Source of the DNA: Guillardia theta CCMP2712
Lineage: Eukaryota > Cryptophyceae > Pyrenomonadales > Geminigeraceae
Direction of reading: 5' to 3'
Assembly: GCF_000315625.1 (NCBI RefSeq)
Contig: NW_005434484.1
Location: forward strand, 35,871 to 87,487
Length of the DNA stretch: 51,617 nucleotides
Part shown: positions 11,601 to 25,139 of the stretch, in pieces
Layout of the letters: every line of letters begins with the position of its first letter
How positions within the stretch are numbered: position 1 is the stretch's first letter
The notes under the pieces: generated by a model
What the model was told of the DNA's origin: nothing
What the model saw: only the letters and a program-made list of their open reading frames with translations
Databases searched by the model: none
Made by a program: the position numbers and the translations under genes

Positions 11601-14600
11601 CACGGTGAAGAGCAACCTGGTGGGCGAGCAGCTGGGAGACTGCAAGGATGAGATCCACGTGACGAGCGTCTTGGTGAGGCTCTCTCAGCACATTCCCAGC
11701 TCGCAAATCTACTTCTCCGTGGACGACGAGGCCTCCCAGCTCTACGCGGCCCCGTTCTTGCTCCGTCGCTCGTCATCCGTCAAGGCCTGGGCCTCTCCTG
11801 GCACAGACCGCGAGGTCACTGGCAGCTCCTCGACCTTCGGCTTCTCCCTCAACAACTTCACCATCAAAAGTGCAGACCCGACGTTTTCTCCTCCTCCTGG
11901 AACCTTCACGACTCAAGTCGCAGTCCTTATGGCTGGCGATGACGTCAACGAAACTTCCATCTACTACTCCCTCGACGGCAGCGAGCCATCGCTCCTCTAC
12001 AGCCCTCCCGTCCTCCTCGGCAACCTCACCGCCAACTCCAGCGGGGTGACGACAATCCGAGCGTACGCGACGCGCGCAAGGACGCTGAGGAGCGAGGAGG
12101 TGAGGAGGGAGTACTTGACAGTGGTAGCGGCGGTCTCGTTCGAGCCCAACAGCACAGACGTGCTGGAGCTGGAGGATGCTCGCGGCCTTTCCGTGAGCTT
12201 GTCATGCGACACACCCGATGCTCACATTCGGTACCGGCTAGTCAATCGGTCGTCCGACGTGTTTGACTACGCCTCTCCTTTCATCGTCAACCACTCTCAT
12301 GCCGTCGTGGAGGCCTGGGCGACCAAAGGGAACCTCGCAGAGTCACCTCGATCTTCTCATCTCTTCCTCATCCGCTTGCCCCCTCCCCTCTTCGACCCTC
12401 CGCCAGCCTCCTACTACCTCTGGGGGCCCATTAACATCTCCATATCCTGCAAGTACGGCTTCTCCGTGGTGTATCAGCTGGACGACCAGCAGGAGGTGAC
12501 TGGAGGCTCATTGGTCGTGATGCTGCTCAGGCAGAACGCGAGCTTGACCGCTACATGCTCGTCGATCGAGGGCTCGTACATGCCCAGCAAGACAGCGAGC
12601 GCGATGTACATGATCAGAGACTTGCGAGTGGAGTCAGCGGAGGTATGGGAAGAGACTTCGCTCCGCTCCTCCCCTAACCACCTCTCGTTGCTCATCGTCA
12701 CTTCTATTCCCATCCCTACCTCAAGCAACATCTCCATCTCCGGCATGGACCGCAACCTCATCCGCTGGGACCTCCCTCATCCCGTCTGCTCGGACTCATC
12801 CTTCTCCCTCACGGGCGGCGAGCTAGCGGTGAGTGGGGAGGACGCCAGGAGGAAGAGATCAGTCGCCTTTGCATCCTTCACTTCCTTCCAGTGCGTCAGT
12901 GGTTACCAGACCGCCCGATCAGCTCCCAGGGTCTGCGACACCGGAGACTGTCCGCCCTTCTTCAATGCTCGTTTTCTTGGCGTCTCCCACAGCAGCTGGA
13001 CCCAGACGGTCTCGATCGACCAGGAGGTGAGGATGAAGATTCACTACAAGTTCACGCGCCCTTGCTCGTTGTCGGAGAGGCTCAACCCTTCGCTGTCAGG
13101 CTGCAGGTCGTTCACTTGGAGGGTCGAGTATCGCTCCCTCAACTCGAGTGGACCCGGGAGGTGGATGGAGAAGAACTCAGCAAACGAGACTTTCTTGTCC
13201 ACTCAAAATCTGACCATCGTTGACAACCAGGGGAACGTAAATCTCTCGGCCTTCTCTTCTCTCTTGCAGATCGTCGACCAGCAGGCCACGTGGGGCCCAG
13301 GTTTCTCCAAATCTTCTCACATCGAATGTTCCTCTGTTGCCTTCGGTAGCTTCGCTCTCGCCCATGGCGTCGTCCAGTCGGTACTAGAGATGAACCTTGA
13401 CGATCGTACAGTCTTCTTCTCAATCTCCGCAAGGAACCCCTCCAGCTCGACCAACGGAACCTCCCGACATGTCACTGTCAGCGGCTGGTTCTCCAACGCC
13501 GCCAACGAGAGTTACAAGGAGTCAGACCCGCACGCGCTTGCCGGCGAAGTCATGACAGGGAAGGGAGGGTCAGGCTTCCTGGCCAGCAACATGTCCAGCA
13601 GGGCAGCTGAAGGAGAGGAGGTTGTGACCCTCAGCCTGCTGGCAAACTTCGATGCCTTGGACGTCTGCAAGAACGGATGCCAGCTCAACATCAGCTCGAC
13701 CCAGGGCGACTTCACCTTCACTAAAGATCTCCTCCACTACGGAGGGTATGACCTCGTCTCCTACACCGAGGAGTCGTTCTCATGCAGGGGAGCTCGCTCC
13801 TGCTCAACGATGCTCCAGGATTACGTTCCTCCCTCCGCCTCCCTCTCGCACGCTGTCATTGACGTCTACGTGGCCTGCACAGACCTCGACGGTCCTGGCG
13901 AGTTCATCGAGACAGTGCGGGTAGGGCAGGAGGAAGTTCGGCAGTTTGACGCAGGGCCATGGCAGGGATGCGCCTCCTCATGCCAGCAGGAACGGCAGGT
14001 GGTTGCCGGACTTGACGTCTCGAAGTTCAACGGCAGTCAATTCACGGTTGATGTTTCGGTGTCGGAAGGCGTCGACTGGTTCACGTGCGAAGACCTTGAC
14101 GTGAATCTGCTGAGAGTGCGAGTGAGGATACAAGTTGGATACACGCTCACAAGTCAGCTGCGAGACAGCAGGATGATCAGTTTTGACCTTCGTCCGATCA
14201 ACTTTGACAGCCAGTGCCTCCTGTTCTCCTCTTACTTTGACGTCTTCGCTGTCAGCCGTGCGGCCCTCAACTCGACGTGCGTCCAGGTCTCGTTTGTATC
14301 GAGTGACGTTTCGTTCCTCTCCTCCTCCAGGAATCTTGAGTTCTCGCTGTCTACTGGGGAGCAAGTCAAGGCAAGGATCAGCTACTGCAGTACAGCAGGA
14401 GCTGAACCGCAAGTGCTCTACCTTCTCAACGATTCCTACGTCTCTCGCAAGCTGCTCCAAGCTGACCAGCTCCCCTTCTGCTCGACCTTTGCTCGCTTCT
14501 CCTTCGTCTGGGAGCCGAGCTCGGCTGAGCTGCAGGCAAACAGCCCAGCAGAGCTGCTCCGCCGGCTTCAGTTCCAGCTGCGTCGAGTCATTGCCACCGC

Positions 14601-17600
14601 TCTCCTCACCCCCATCGACAAGCTTGACATGCAGTTTGAAGGCTGCGCCAACTTCACGTGCGTTGCAGATGTAACGTTCAACTCAACGGCTGACCAGAAC
14701 TGCCGAGAAGCTGCCAAGGCTCTCGAGGACGCCAAGGTCGAAGAGGCTTTGAGGGTCTCGGGGTGGAACGTCAGCGTCTCGTTTGCCGTCGAGCCGCAGG
14801 TGCATCTGGTAGGAGGAGACCTGCTGCCACTTGGGCTGGTTGAGATGATCCCGATGGGAAGCGTCGTCGTCGGAAGAAGCGATCAGTTCAACTTCGCGGG
14901 CTACCCGGCTGTGACTGGGGTGACATTCTACCGGACAGCCTACAAGGACGTCCGTCTGCTGGGCAACAAGCTGGTCTTCTCGTCTGATGGGACGTTTGAG
15001 TTCACAGACTTGCGCATTCAACTTTCATGCCACCTCTACAACCTCGTCCTCACCGCCAACGTGTTCAACGACCTGCTGCTGTCGCAAGCTACTCCCTCCT
15101 TCGCCGTCTCTCCTGCCTCGCCCGTCGCTCTCAAGATCAGCGACACTCCCTCGCTCCTCCCCAACTCGCTGCGATGGCCGTGCCTGAGCCAGCAGGACTG
15201 CGCCGGGAGCTCGTTGCTGGCGGGCTCAGAGTGGCTGGTGTCAGTGACGGTAGTGGACGAATATAACAACACCTGCAACGACGTCAAAGGCAACCTTACT
15301 GTTGCACTCGCTACCGGCGGGTCCGTCATGCAGACCGACGACTTCCTCCTCCTTCAAGGCTCCGCCCTCCTCCCCTTGCGCGTCACCACTGCAGCGAGCG
15401 GCTACCAACAAAACTTCAGCTTTCCCCAGCTCTCCCTCTCCTTCTTGTCTTCGACCTTCTCCGTACTCCCGGCTGCTCTGAGCGTTCTGAATCTAACCTT
15501 CACGGTGCCTCAGTATGACCTGCAGGCGGGCGTCTGTCTCTTCCCTTCCCCCTCCCTGAACCTCCTCGACGCCTACGGCAACTTCGTGACCGAGCGGCTG
15601 CTCGTTTATGTCATGCTGCTCAACCATCCCGCCGACCTGGGATGCCTGCACAGCAACTGGACTGGCATACAGAGTAGCTCAACTTCAGCTGGGCATGTGG
15701 AGTTTGACGGGCTGTATGTCACCCGAGCTGGGCTTCAGCACCGGCTGGTCTTCTTCTGCGAGGGTCTTGTCAACGTCTCGCGGGCCTTCGACGTCCTGCC
15801 TGCCGCCATCTTGTCATCGAGCGACGGGCAGCTGGAGGTGATCTTCAACCCTTCACAGGCAGTTGTTAACGAGAAGTTCCTGGTGCAACCCGCCGTCCGC
15901 GTCCTTGACAGCTACGGGAACTTTGACAGCTCGTACCAGGGGCTGATGTGGGCCAAGAGCGCAAGCAGTGGCAGCTCGTCGATCCTGAGAGGCACGTCAA
16001 TGGTGGCGATCAAAGACGGTACCGCAACGTTCACCGACCTCCTCCTGACGGCAGCTGGGGAGCAGCAGCTGCGGTTCGAGGCTGACCTCGGCTTCTCCGT
16101 CCTCAGCTCGAAGTTCTTTGTGGGTGACTCGATCGCCTCGCTCCAGGTCTTGCAGCAGCCCAGCAGCAACGCGGTGGGCCAGGTTTTCTCAGCATCTCCC
16201 GTCTTGAGCTTGAGTGACGGGCTCGGAGCTCCTGTGCATTTCTCACGGGAGAAGGTGAAGGCAAGCGTTGTGGTGGACTACTTCGAGGCGCAGAAGACCT
16301 TCAGCTGCGACTTTGCGGGATGTTTCGCCTCCGCCTCCTTCGTGAACTTCTACCCTGAGGAGACTCTGCTGGAGAGTGCCTTCCTGGATGTAGAAGTGAC
16401 AGCGTCTGACTACGACGACGTCAACGAGTACGTCGAGGACATTCTGATCAACGGCGTCCCCGTCGACCGAGGGGACAAGAACTATGTGTGCAAGCCGGGG
16501 CTGGCGAATCTTTGTCAGCAGTTCGTCTCGTGTAGGTCGCAGATCGATGTGACCTCGCAGTCGCAGAACAATCTCTTAACTCTGAACGTCAAAGTCTCGG
16601 ACGCTGTCAACGAATTCTGCCATCCAATCTTGACCGTACGAGCGATTTTGACAGGAAACTTCAGGTACAAGCAGTGGCAGCTGGACAGAAGCGTTCTGGG
16701 AGGGCAGAAGGAAGTCATCCCAGACGGGAGGACCGTCCGCTTCTCGGCCCTGCAGATGAACCGGGTGGGCAAGAACTTTCAGCTTGTCTTCTTCACGGAG
16801 AGTCAGGCAGCTCATGTCGAGTCCCTTCCCTTCAGCATCTTCACGAAACCGGCTCAGGTGAGGGTCAGCTGGGCTTGACTTGTGACCTGAAGTGACTTTG
16901 TGCGGCAGATCGTGGTGAGGAAGGAGCCCCAGTTCGTGATCTCCGAGGAGGAGCTGAGCAGTCCGATCGAGGTGGTAGCCCTCGACGAGCAGCAGCAGCT
17001 TGTCAACTCCTTCAGAGGCGAAGTCAACCTCTCCGTCGCCTTCGCTTGGAAGACTCTCGACTGCTCTCAAGCCTTCGACCCCTTTGCCTGGCTCGTGCTG
17101 TCCTCCTCCAACCAGCCAGCTCTCCGCGGGCTCGCCTCAACACGCGCAGCTGGGGGTGTGGCCAAGTTTCCTGGACTGGCTCTGAGCTCCCTGGACAGCA
17201 ACGTCTCTCGGGTCATCCTGCGCGCGAGCTACTGCCTCGACAACTCTTGCTCCTACGCTGACTCCCTCCCCATCCGCGTCCTCCCGCCCGTCGACAGGAT
17301 GGAGGCGGTGGTGTCTGTCGGGGAGGTCTTCCTTGGAGAGCAAGTGACTGCCCGCGTCTCGCTCTACCACACGGTCTGCGGGCAGGAGCGACTGGCTCCC
17401 TCCCATGCCCTCGTCTGCGTCAACTCGTCGACTCCCTTCATCGCCGCCAGCCCCTGCGTGACGTCGAGCGATGGCCTCGCCACCTTCAACGTCAGCTTCA
17501 ACAAGTCCATCGGCCGGGCGCACCTCACCTTCTCGCTCTGCAGCGACTCGTCATGCACAACCAGCCCCCTGCAGACGTCAGCTGATGTTTACCTCGTTCA

Positions 17601-20600
17601 GTTCCCCTCGAGGATCAGAGTTCAAGGGCCCGATCAGGACGTTGTCGTCGGATCCCCCCTGCACTTCGACGTCTTCCTCGAGGATGCCAGCGGAGCCCCA
17701 GCAGAGGAGTCAAACGTCACAGTCACAGCCCAGGTGCTGGGCTTTGACTCCTCGCTTTTCCTCTTCCAGGGGAACCAGACTCTGATCCCCTGGATGGAGG
17801 GAGTGGGAGGCCTCTGTAACCTCAACATCCTTTCAGCGAGGACGAGGAAGGGACACGCGAGCTTCGACTTTAGGGTCGACAAGCTGCAGGCTGGGATTCG
17901 AATCCGTTTCACCGCCTCGCTCAAGAGGTCGCGGATCTGCCCAGCAGGAGGCCTGCAGACGACCACCTGCGACCATCCCTGCGACGCAACCTACTGCAAG
18001 AGAGACGGCATGTCAACGGCGGAAGCATGCGACTCCTCTCCCTTCTGCTTCTTCTCTCCCTCCGATGGCTGCCAGACCCTCTGCCCCTGCCTTTCCTCCG
18101 TCCGCTCTGACCCCTGCAGCCCCTGCTTCGTCGTCGCCGACTACAACGTCAGCACCATCACGGGGGCTCCTCGTGCCCGGCTGCAGCTCGTCGTCCTCCA
18201 TCAGCCGGGGGATACGGATGTCGGGGCGGTGATGACAAGGCCTCCCTCGGTCAAGGTCCTCTCCTGCATCCTGACTATCTGCAATGCCATCCAGAAGCAG
18301 GTCACCGTCAAGGTGGTCCCAGCCGAGCAGGAGAGCCTCACTCCGCCTTGTCTCTCCCAGCAGGGGGGCACCTGCAAGAACGACATCGTGCTCGAGAGTA
18401 ACGCTGACGGGGTAGTGAACCTGCTCGACGTGGCGATCAACAGCACAGTGCGAAGGCTGAAGTTCCTCTTCCTTGTCGGCTCGGTCAACGTCTCGACCAG
18501 ATCGTTCGACGTCTTTCCCAGCATCGAGTCTCAGATCCCGACCATCGACCGCCCCACTGGCGTCTCCTGCTACGAACCGGGAGGGGCGCTACAGACTCTC
18601 TTCATCCGAGCAGACAGCACCTTCAACTTCTCCTTCCAGGCTAGTCTCGCCGACCTCAACTTCGTCCCCATCCCGAGCTACTCGCTGAGGATCGAGGTAG
18701 AGCACTCCGAGCTCCCGCCCGCGTCCTACCTGACGGAGGATCGCCGCTTCTTCAACTGCCAGCACAGGAGAAGGGAGTGGGACCAACGGCTTCAGAGGTA
18801 CACCCCAAAGCCAACCTTCGACCCTCTCCGCGTCTTCCGACAGTTCGTGTGGTCGCCGGTCGCCTGGGCGCCCAACTTCCGCTTCTACTTTACTGCAGTC
18901 CGAGACAGCAACGTGACTTTGACTAGCTGCAGACGAGCTCTAGAGTTCGCCGTGTGCGACAGGCCTCGTTTCGTCTCTCCTTCCCCGATGGATGGCTGGG
19001 AGCTGCCTCTGGTCCTTGCTACCTCCCCCGTCATCTTCACTGTGGCTGCTGCGGGCAACGACGGATCGAACCAGGTTGACATTACCTTCATCCCCTCCAG
19101 CAGCGAGCAGAAGCTCCTCGTTACCCCCGTGCGCTACGAAGTGCAGCAGCTGATCACGGGGCTGGAGCAAACGCGGAGGAACGTTGCGCAGCGAGACGTT
19201 TCGTGGGTCATCGACAGCGACGGGCAGACGCACGAGGTCTGCTTCCGAGCCTGCAACAACCAGAGCATGTGCATCGAAGACCTTACAGAGAGCGGGCTCT
19301 GCTCTGAGGAACAGCTCTGCATCACCTGCACGGCCAACGTCGACGATTTCTACACCTCCTGCTCCTCCTCTCGCCGGACAGACGCAGGAGTAAGTCTCTT
19401 CCCCACCTACGTCTGCGGGGACGGAGTGCTATCAGTGGGAGAGGAGTGCGATGACGGGAACACGATCAGTGGAGACGGATGTGACTCCCTGTGCCTGATA
19501 GAGTGCGGGTTCCATCTCGACGACCACCAGCAGGTGGTTCCGACGTGGAACGACGGGCTGGTTGTGCTGGGAGAGAACTGCGACCTTGGGAACTTGTCAA
19601 ACGCGTCAGGATGCTGCGAGGGGCTGGCGATGAGAGGCTTCCTGTGCTCTGAGTACGACGGTGACGTGTACAATCCCAGCTGTCGTCCAGCTTGCGGTGA
19701 CGGTCTCGTGGTACCGCACGAGGAGTGCGAGACATCCTTCGAGGGCTGCTCGTCGTCCTGCTCGCTCCTCCCGGGCTGGGAGCTGAAGGCTCAATGTCTC
19801 GTCCTCTTCCCGCAGACTCCCGAAGTTCTCAAGTGCTCGTACCAGCAGTTCGAGGTTGACAACTACGTCAAGAGGCAAGTCTGCAGCCCCGACCCCGTCT
19901 GTGGAGACGGTCTGGTTGTTGGGGCGGAAGAGTGTGACGACAACAACACAGTCAGCGGGGACGGATGCAGCGCTTCCTGCACCATCGAGACTCACTACTT
20001 CTGCTCTGACATCGACCCGGCACACCCAGTTTCAGTGTGCAGGCCCGTCTGTGGCGACGGGCACGTGGTGGCCCCGGAGACTTGCGATGATGGGAACCTA
20101 GTAGGAGGAGACGGGTGCTCTGCCACGTGCCAGGTAGAAGCTGGGTTCGGCTGCTCGCAACTAGAGGAAGGCAGGAGTGTGTGCAAGGAGATCTGCGGCG
20201 ATGGATACATCCTCACTCGAGTGTTCGATGACTCCGGCAAGCTGATCTCTTGCGACGACGGGAACGCGCAAAGTTATGATGGCTGCAGCTCAGAATGTAC
20301 AGTAGAGCAAGAGCTGGGGTTCTCCTGTCGTTCAGACCCTTCGCATCACAACCAGTCGCAGTGCAGCCCCATGTGCGGTGACGGCATCCGGACCCTCAAC
20401 GAGATCTGTGACGATGGGAACCTGGTCAACGGCGACGGTTGCAACCAGCGATGCGAGGTTGAGCGAGGCTTCTACTGCTCCATCGGAGCTGCGGGTGTCA
20501 AGGCGACTCAAGTCATCGATGCCAAGACGTGCCTGAGGGACGTGATAGGGGGAGGAAGCTGCTGCATGCGACTTGATGACGAGACGCCTGACTGCCTGCC

Positions 20601-23600
20601 TGGGGCAGACATGAACGACGCCAGGAACGGCACAGTCGTGTGCTTGAACGCTTCTCACCTGTGCACGAGCAGCCTGTGCATGCCCAGCAACGGCAGCTCT
20701 GCCGCTTACTGCGAGGCCATGAGGAGCAAGAGGATGCAAGTCGCGGTCAACATGACAAGCTTCTCCTTGAACGTCACTTTGACTCGCGTCTCCTTCCCCT
20801 CTTACTCTGCTGACCTCTGCACCACTGCCTGCGGCGACGGATATCGAACTCCGGACGAAGGCTGCGACGACCACAACAGGAGGAACGGCGACGGGTGCTC
20901 GAGCACCTGTCTGGTGGAGGAGGGTTGGTTCTGCAGCCCCGCCGGCAACGGCCTTGACTCTTGTCGACCAGTCTGTGGCGACGGCGTCAAGATCTGGCCG
21001 TGGGAGGAGTGCGATGACGGCTCGTGGAGCATGGCAATCGGAGACGGGTGCACCGATCAGTGTAAACTGGAGGGAGGATACACGTGCAGCTACGACCAGC
21101 AGAACCGAAGCCTCGGCCCCTGCTCGCCGACGTGCGGGGATGGAGTCCTGGTGTACCTGGAAGAGTGCGATGATGGAAACAGGAGGAACGGGGACGGTTG
21201 CAGCTCGACGTGCTCGGTAGAGGACGGATGGCTCTGTGGAACGATGGAGAATTGCAGCGAGAGCAACACGAGCTACTGCACCAACATCTGCGGGGACATG
21301 CACATCGTGGGGTCAGAGACGTGCGATGACGGGAACGTGAGGAGTGGAGACGGTTGCAACCGAACATGTCAAACTGAGTTCGGTTACTACTGCAACCAGG
21401 TGGGTCTCTGCTCGACCGCCTGTGGAGATGCGATCGTGATGGGCAAGGAGACCTGCGACGACGGCAATCAGCTCAACGGTGATGGTTGCAGCTCCATCTG
21501 TACGGTAGAAGATGGTTTCCAGTGCGTTCCAGCCTCCTGCCCGGGTTCAGGTGGAAGGTGCATGCCGGAGACAGGAGCGCTTGGCTCGTACTGCGACGCT
21601 TGTCCTCCGGTGAGAAGCAGGCTGATGGAATGTTCGAACCCTCCCTGCCCTCCCCCTCTCATCACTGAGAACTGCTCGGAGTGGACGATGAGCGCAGGAG
21701 GAACATGGGAGCATCTCGAGAACTCCTACCTGGTCAAGCAGGACTGCAGGTCGGAGTGGTACAAAGACGGCTACTGCGATCCCCTGAACAACAAGCAAGC
21801 ATGCATGTGGGACGGGGGCGACTGCTGCCTGTCAACCTGCTCGTGCGGATACGGCTACGAGACCGTCTGCCACCTTGGGGACCAGGGCGGCTGTGGAACT
21901 TTTGCCGGACAGCTGGGAGACTTTCGGTGCCTGGACCCCTCAGCCAAGAGCTCGCCGGCCCCCACGATCGTCCTAGTGGGAGACAAGACGATCAACGGCA
22001 CAGAGGAGGTGTATCTGTCACAAGTTCAGGTCCTCCTCGGCCCGACCTCCGGCGATGCGCTCCTCTTCTACACTCTCGACGGTTCTGCCCCCATGTACGA
22101 GACCGCCAGCAGTCTGGTGGTCAACGGAAAGCAGTACCTCAGCAGCTTCTGGGTCAACGAGACCCTGACCTTGAGGGTAGCCTCCTATCAACGAGGGCAC
22201 AAGATAGCCGAGACGATCCTCTTCGTTCCTCTCCAAGTCGACAGCCCTCAAGTCCTGCCGTCACGATCGTCACTTGGCAGTTCCATAGACGCTCCTCTCC
22301 TCCTCACCATCTCTTCCCGGACAGCAGACGCCACGATCTTCTACAAGGTCACGTCCTTGCTGACTGCGGACACGTCGGCCTGGCAGGTGTATCAGTTCCC
22401 GTTCGCCGTCAGCTCGGCGTCAGTTGTCTCGGCCTACGCGACCAAGAGCAAGTTGATGGACAGCAACTTGACGTCCTTTGAGTTTCCCCTGCGCGCACGA
22501 GCCCCTGCGGTGGTACAGACGAGTCAAGTGACGGGAGTCTCCATTACCGTCAGCATTTCCACCGACACCTTCGGGGCTGACATCTGGTACACAATCTGCA
22601 CGGCCGCTGACTTCCCAGGCGTCAAGAACGTGTCGCTCGGCAACGTCATCCAGACCAAGCAAGATTCCTGCTATCCCCTCTGCAACGGCGTCTGCGAGGG
22701 CGGCCTTCGACCCGGATACGCTTGTGGAGGTTTGACGGACATAAGGACTTGCTTCGGAGGGGGGGTATGCCTCGAGCCCCAGGTTGAGGTCAGGGTCTGC
22801 TTCCCTAACGAGTGGCCGCTTGGAGCCTCGCAGTACGCAGGGACGCTGACCCTGACGAACCCTGGGATGCAGTATCACGTGACCTCCTACGCGCGACGCG
22901 ACGGCCTGCTGGACAGCGAGCTCGTCTCTCAGACCTTCGCCTTCGACGTCTCCAGCCCGAAACTGTTTGTAACCGCCCTGGACGGCATGGTGGACAACCT
23001 GGCCAACGCCTACTACACCAACTTTGCCATCTACTTCTCCGTTCCCACCTCCCTCAGCCGCATCTACTTCGCTATCGACGGGCGGCACCCGACCACTGGC
23101 TTGACGGCTCTGCCCGGTCAGAGCATAGTCTTCAACCAGACGGTCAACTTGACATGGATGGCCTGGGTAGCGGCCGATCGCTTCTCCAACGTCTCTCAGC
23201 AGATGATTTACGTCAAACTTCGTCGCCCTCGCCTCCTCGCCACCGTTGGCATCTCGCCCAAGGTGACGGAGGTGACGGCAGCCTACGCGTATCCTCCTCA
23301 GCCCATGTCGGACCGCAGCAACTACCTGCCGACCATCACGCTCACCATGGTCACCTCAGGAACTCCCAGGATCTACTACAGAGCTGAGAACTCTTCATCT
23401 GGCTGGCCCCAGTATGTGGTGACCAACCAGACCATGTCGCTCTTCTCGTCCTGGCTGCTTTACCGAGGTCCTCTGACAGTCGCTTGGAACGCCTCCTTCA
23501 CCATGATCGCCTCCTACAACAACACCATCGCAAGCGACATGGTCAACGTCTCCTTGTTCTATCGCGAACCTTGCGGCCCTGGAAGGGGAAGCCTCGACGG

Positions 23601-24965
23601 CTTCGCCCCTTGCTCGGGCTGTCCTGTGGACTACGCGGAGACCTGCGACTGCTCTTCTGCTCGCTGCAAGCCTCCGTGCCCCTGCGTCGCCTGCGGGCCC
23701 TCGACCGGGACTCTCGAGCCGGGCAAGACCAACGTGTCCAAGTGCTTCTCCTTCTGCCTGCCAGGCTCCTACAGCCCCGACAACGGGCTCGACCTCGTCG
23801 CCAACGGTACTGACTGCGCCAGGTGTTCAGCTGGGAAGTACCAGGACTCCGTGCGAGCAACGGCCTGCAAAGCTTGTCCGGCGGGTCTGACGAGTTTCGT
23901 GACCGGTTCCGTGACCATCAGCGACTGCGTCATCGTGGAAGGGCTGTCGGCAGGAGGGTTCCACACCTGCGGGATCCGGAGGTCCGACTTTACAGCTCTG
24001 TGCTGGGGGTATGACGCGTTCAGGTGACTACCTTTACCTCCATGACTCGTTTCCTCTGACATCCTCTTCCACCCCCCCCCCCCTCCTCCTCCTCCTTCTC
24101 CTCCTCCTCCTCCTTCTCCTCCTCCTTCAGCCAAACGCAGGTCCCTCAGGTCTCGGGAGGTTTCCGTCAGGTCTCAGCCGGCAGCTTCTTCACGTGCGGC
24201 ATCACTGAGGGCAAGGAGCTGCTCTGCTGGGGGCAGGACTATGACGGGCAAACGGTCGTACCAAAGATCCACCGGGAGGAGCATCCTACCTTCAACGCCA
24301 CGGCGATCAGGAACTGGACGTCTGTCTCCTGTTCCTCCGGCTACCATCACGCGTGCGGCGTAGCTGACGATCGGATCGTCTGCTGGGGCAACAACGAGTT
24401 CAACCAGACCGTCGCCCCGCTGCAGCACAACTGGAGCCAGGCGTCAGCTGGGCAGTACCACAGCTGCGGCCTGACCTTGGACGGAGTGGCTCTGTGCTGG
24501 GGAGATAACACTCACGGTCAGACTTCCGTCCCTCCCCTCCCCGGCCAGCGCTGGCGGCAGATCTCAGCAGGTCACTACCACACCTGCGGGGTCCTCGTCG
24601 ACGGCAGAGGCTTCTGCTGGGGTTCTGCTGTCTACGGCGCCACCTACCTCCCAGCTGACGTGACGTCATGGAGCAAGATCGTAGTCGGCAGGTTCCACTC
24701 GTGCGGGCTGACAGCACAGGGAGGCCTGAGGTGCTGGGGAACGAACCAAGACAAGGTCCTCGACCATCCGCAGGTAGCACAGAGGAAGCTAAGGCTGCTC
24801 CCCGTCACCCTGACCCTTCGCTCGCAGGACGCGCGCGTCTGGCGGGGAATTACTTCCGGTCTCTTCCACGTCTGTGCCGTCGACTCCAACTTCGTGGGCG
24901 TGTGCTGGGGGCGGAGCGCGTACGGCATGACAACTCCGCCAAGCGAACTTTGGCTCTCGTCATGA
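5610..24965 (+). CDS. Giant secreted modular protein with two seven-blade RCC1-type clusters and DUF4215 repeats
   Basis: Four exons (5610-6691, 6771-16857, 16909-24023, 24131-24965), with phases matching at each GT–AG intron (79, 51 and 107 bp). They give about 6,372 residues. An in-frame ATG at 5565 exists, but the one at 5610 directly starts a signal peptide (VLLFLLLNVCHVGSW), so I prefer it. Order: signal peptide; filamin/bacterial-Ig-like repeats (DSFGN, GxAxFxDL patterns); seven RCC1-type blades at about 1697-1961 (HSCAVL…SCWG); chitobiase-C/Fn3-associated-like domains at 1989-2229; a long beta-rich region with more Ig-like repeats (LDSYGNF). Then come about 12 DUF4215 repeats at 4555-5263 (CGDG…ECDDGN…GDGC…C), a Notch LNR at 5330-5370 (DGYCD…WDGGDC), more chitobiase-C-like domains to about 5940, ephrin-receptor/GCC-like Cys repeats near 5943-6063, and seven further RCC1-type blades to the end. 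Many Asn-X-Ser/Thr sites are present. No C-terminal membrane segment is seen, so it is probably an extracellular or cell-surface matrix protein. The exact function is unknown. Confidence 0.85.
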
Positions 24966-24983
24966 AAAGCGAGGCCAGAGGGG

Positions 24984-25091
<108 letters not shown>

Positions 25092-25139
25092 GAGGATGGT
25101 TGTTCTCTTGTTTTCTCTTGTTATGTTGTCAACAAGCGG

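Noticed and set aside
17880-17910. tRNA-like T-loop sequence GATTCGAATCC
   Set aside because: It lies within the coding exon of the giant gene and no cloverleaf partners are present.
6589-24027. Treating 6589-16878 and 16900-24027 as independent genes
   Set aside because: The stops lie in introns with GT–AG ends, and exon phases match exactly on both sides. The domain series is continuous and there is no signal peptide at the later starts.
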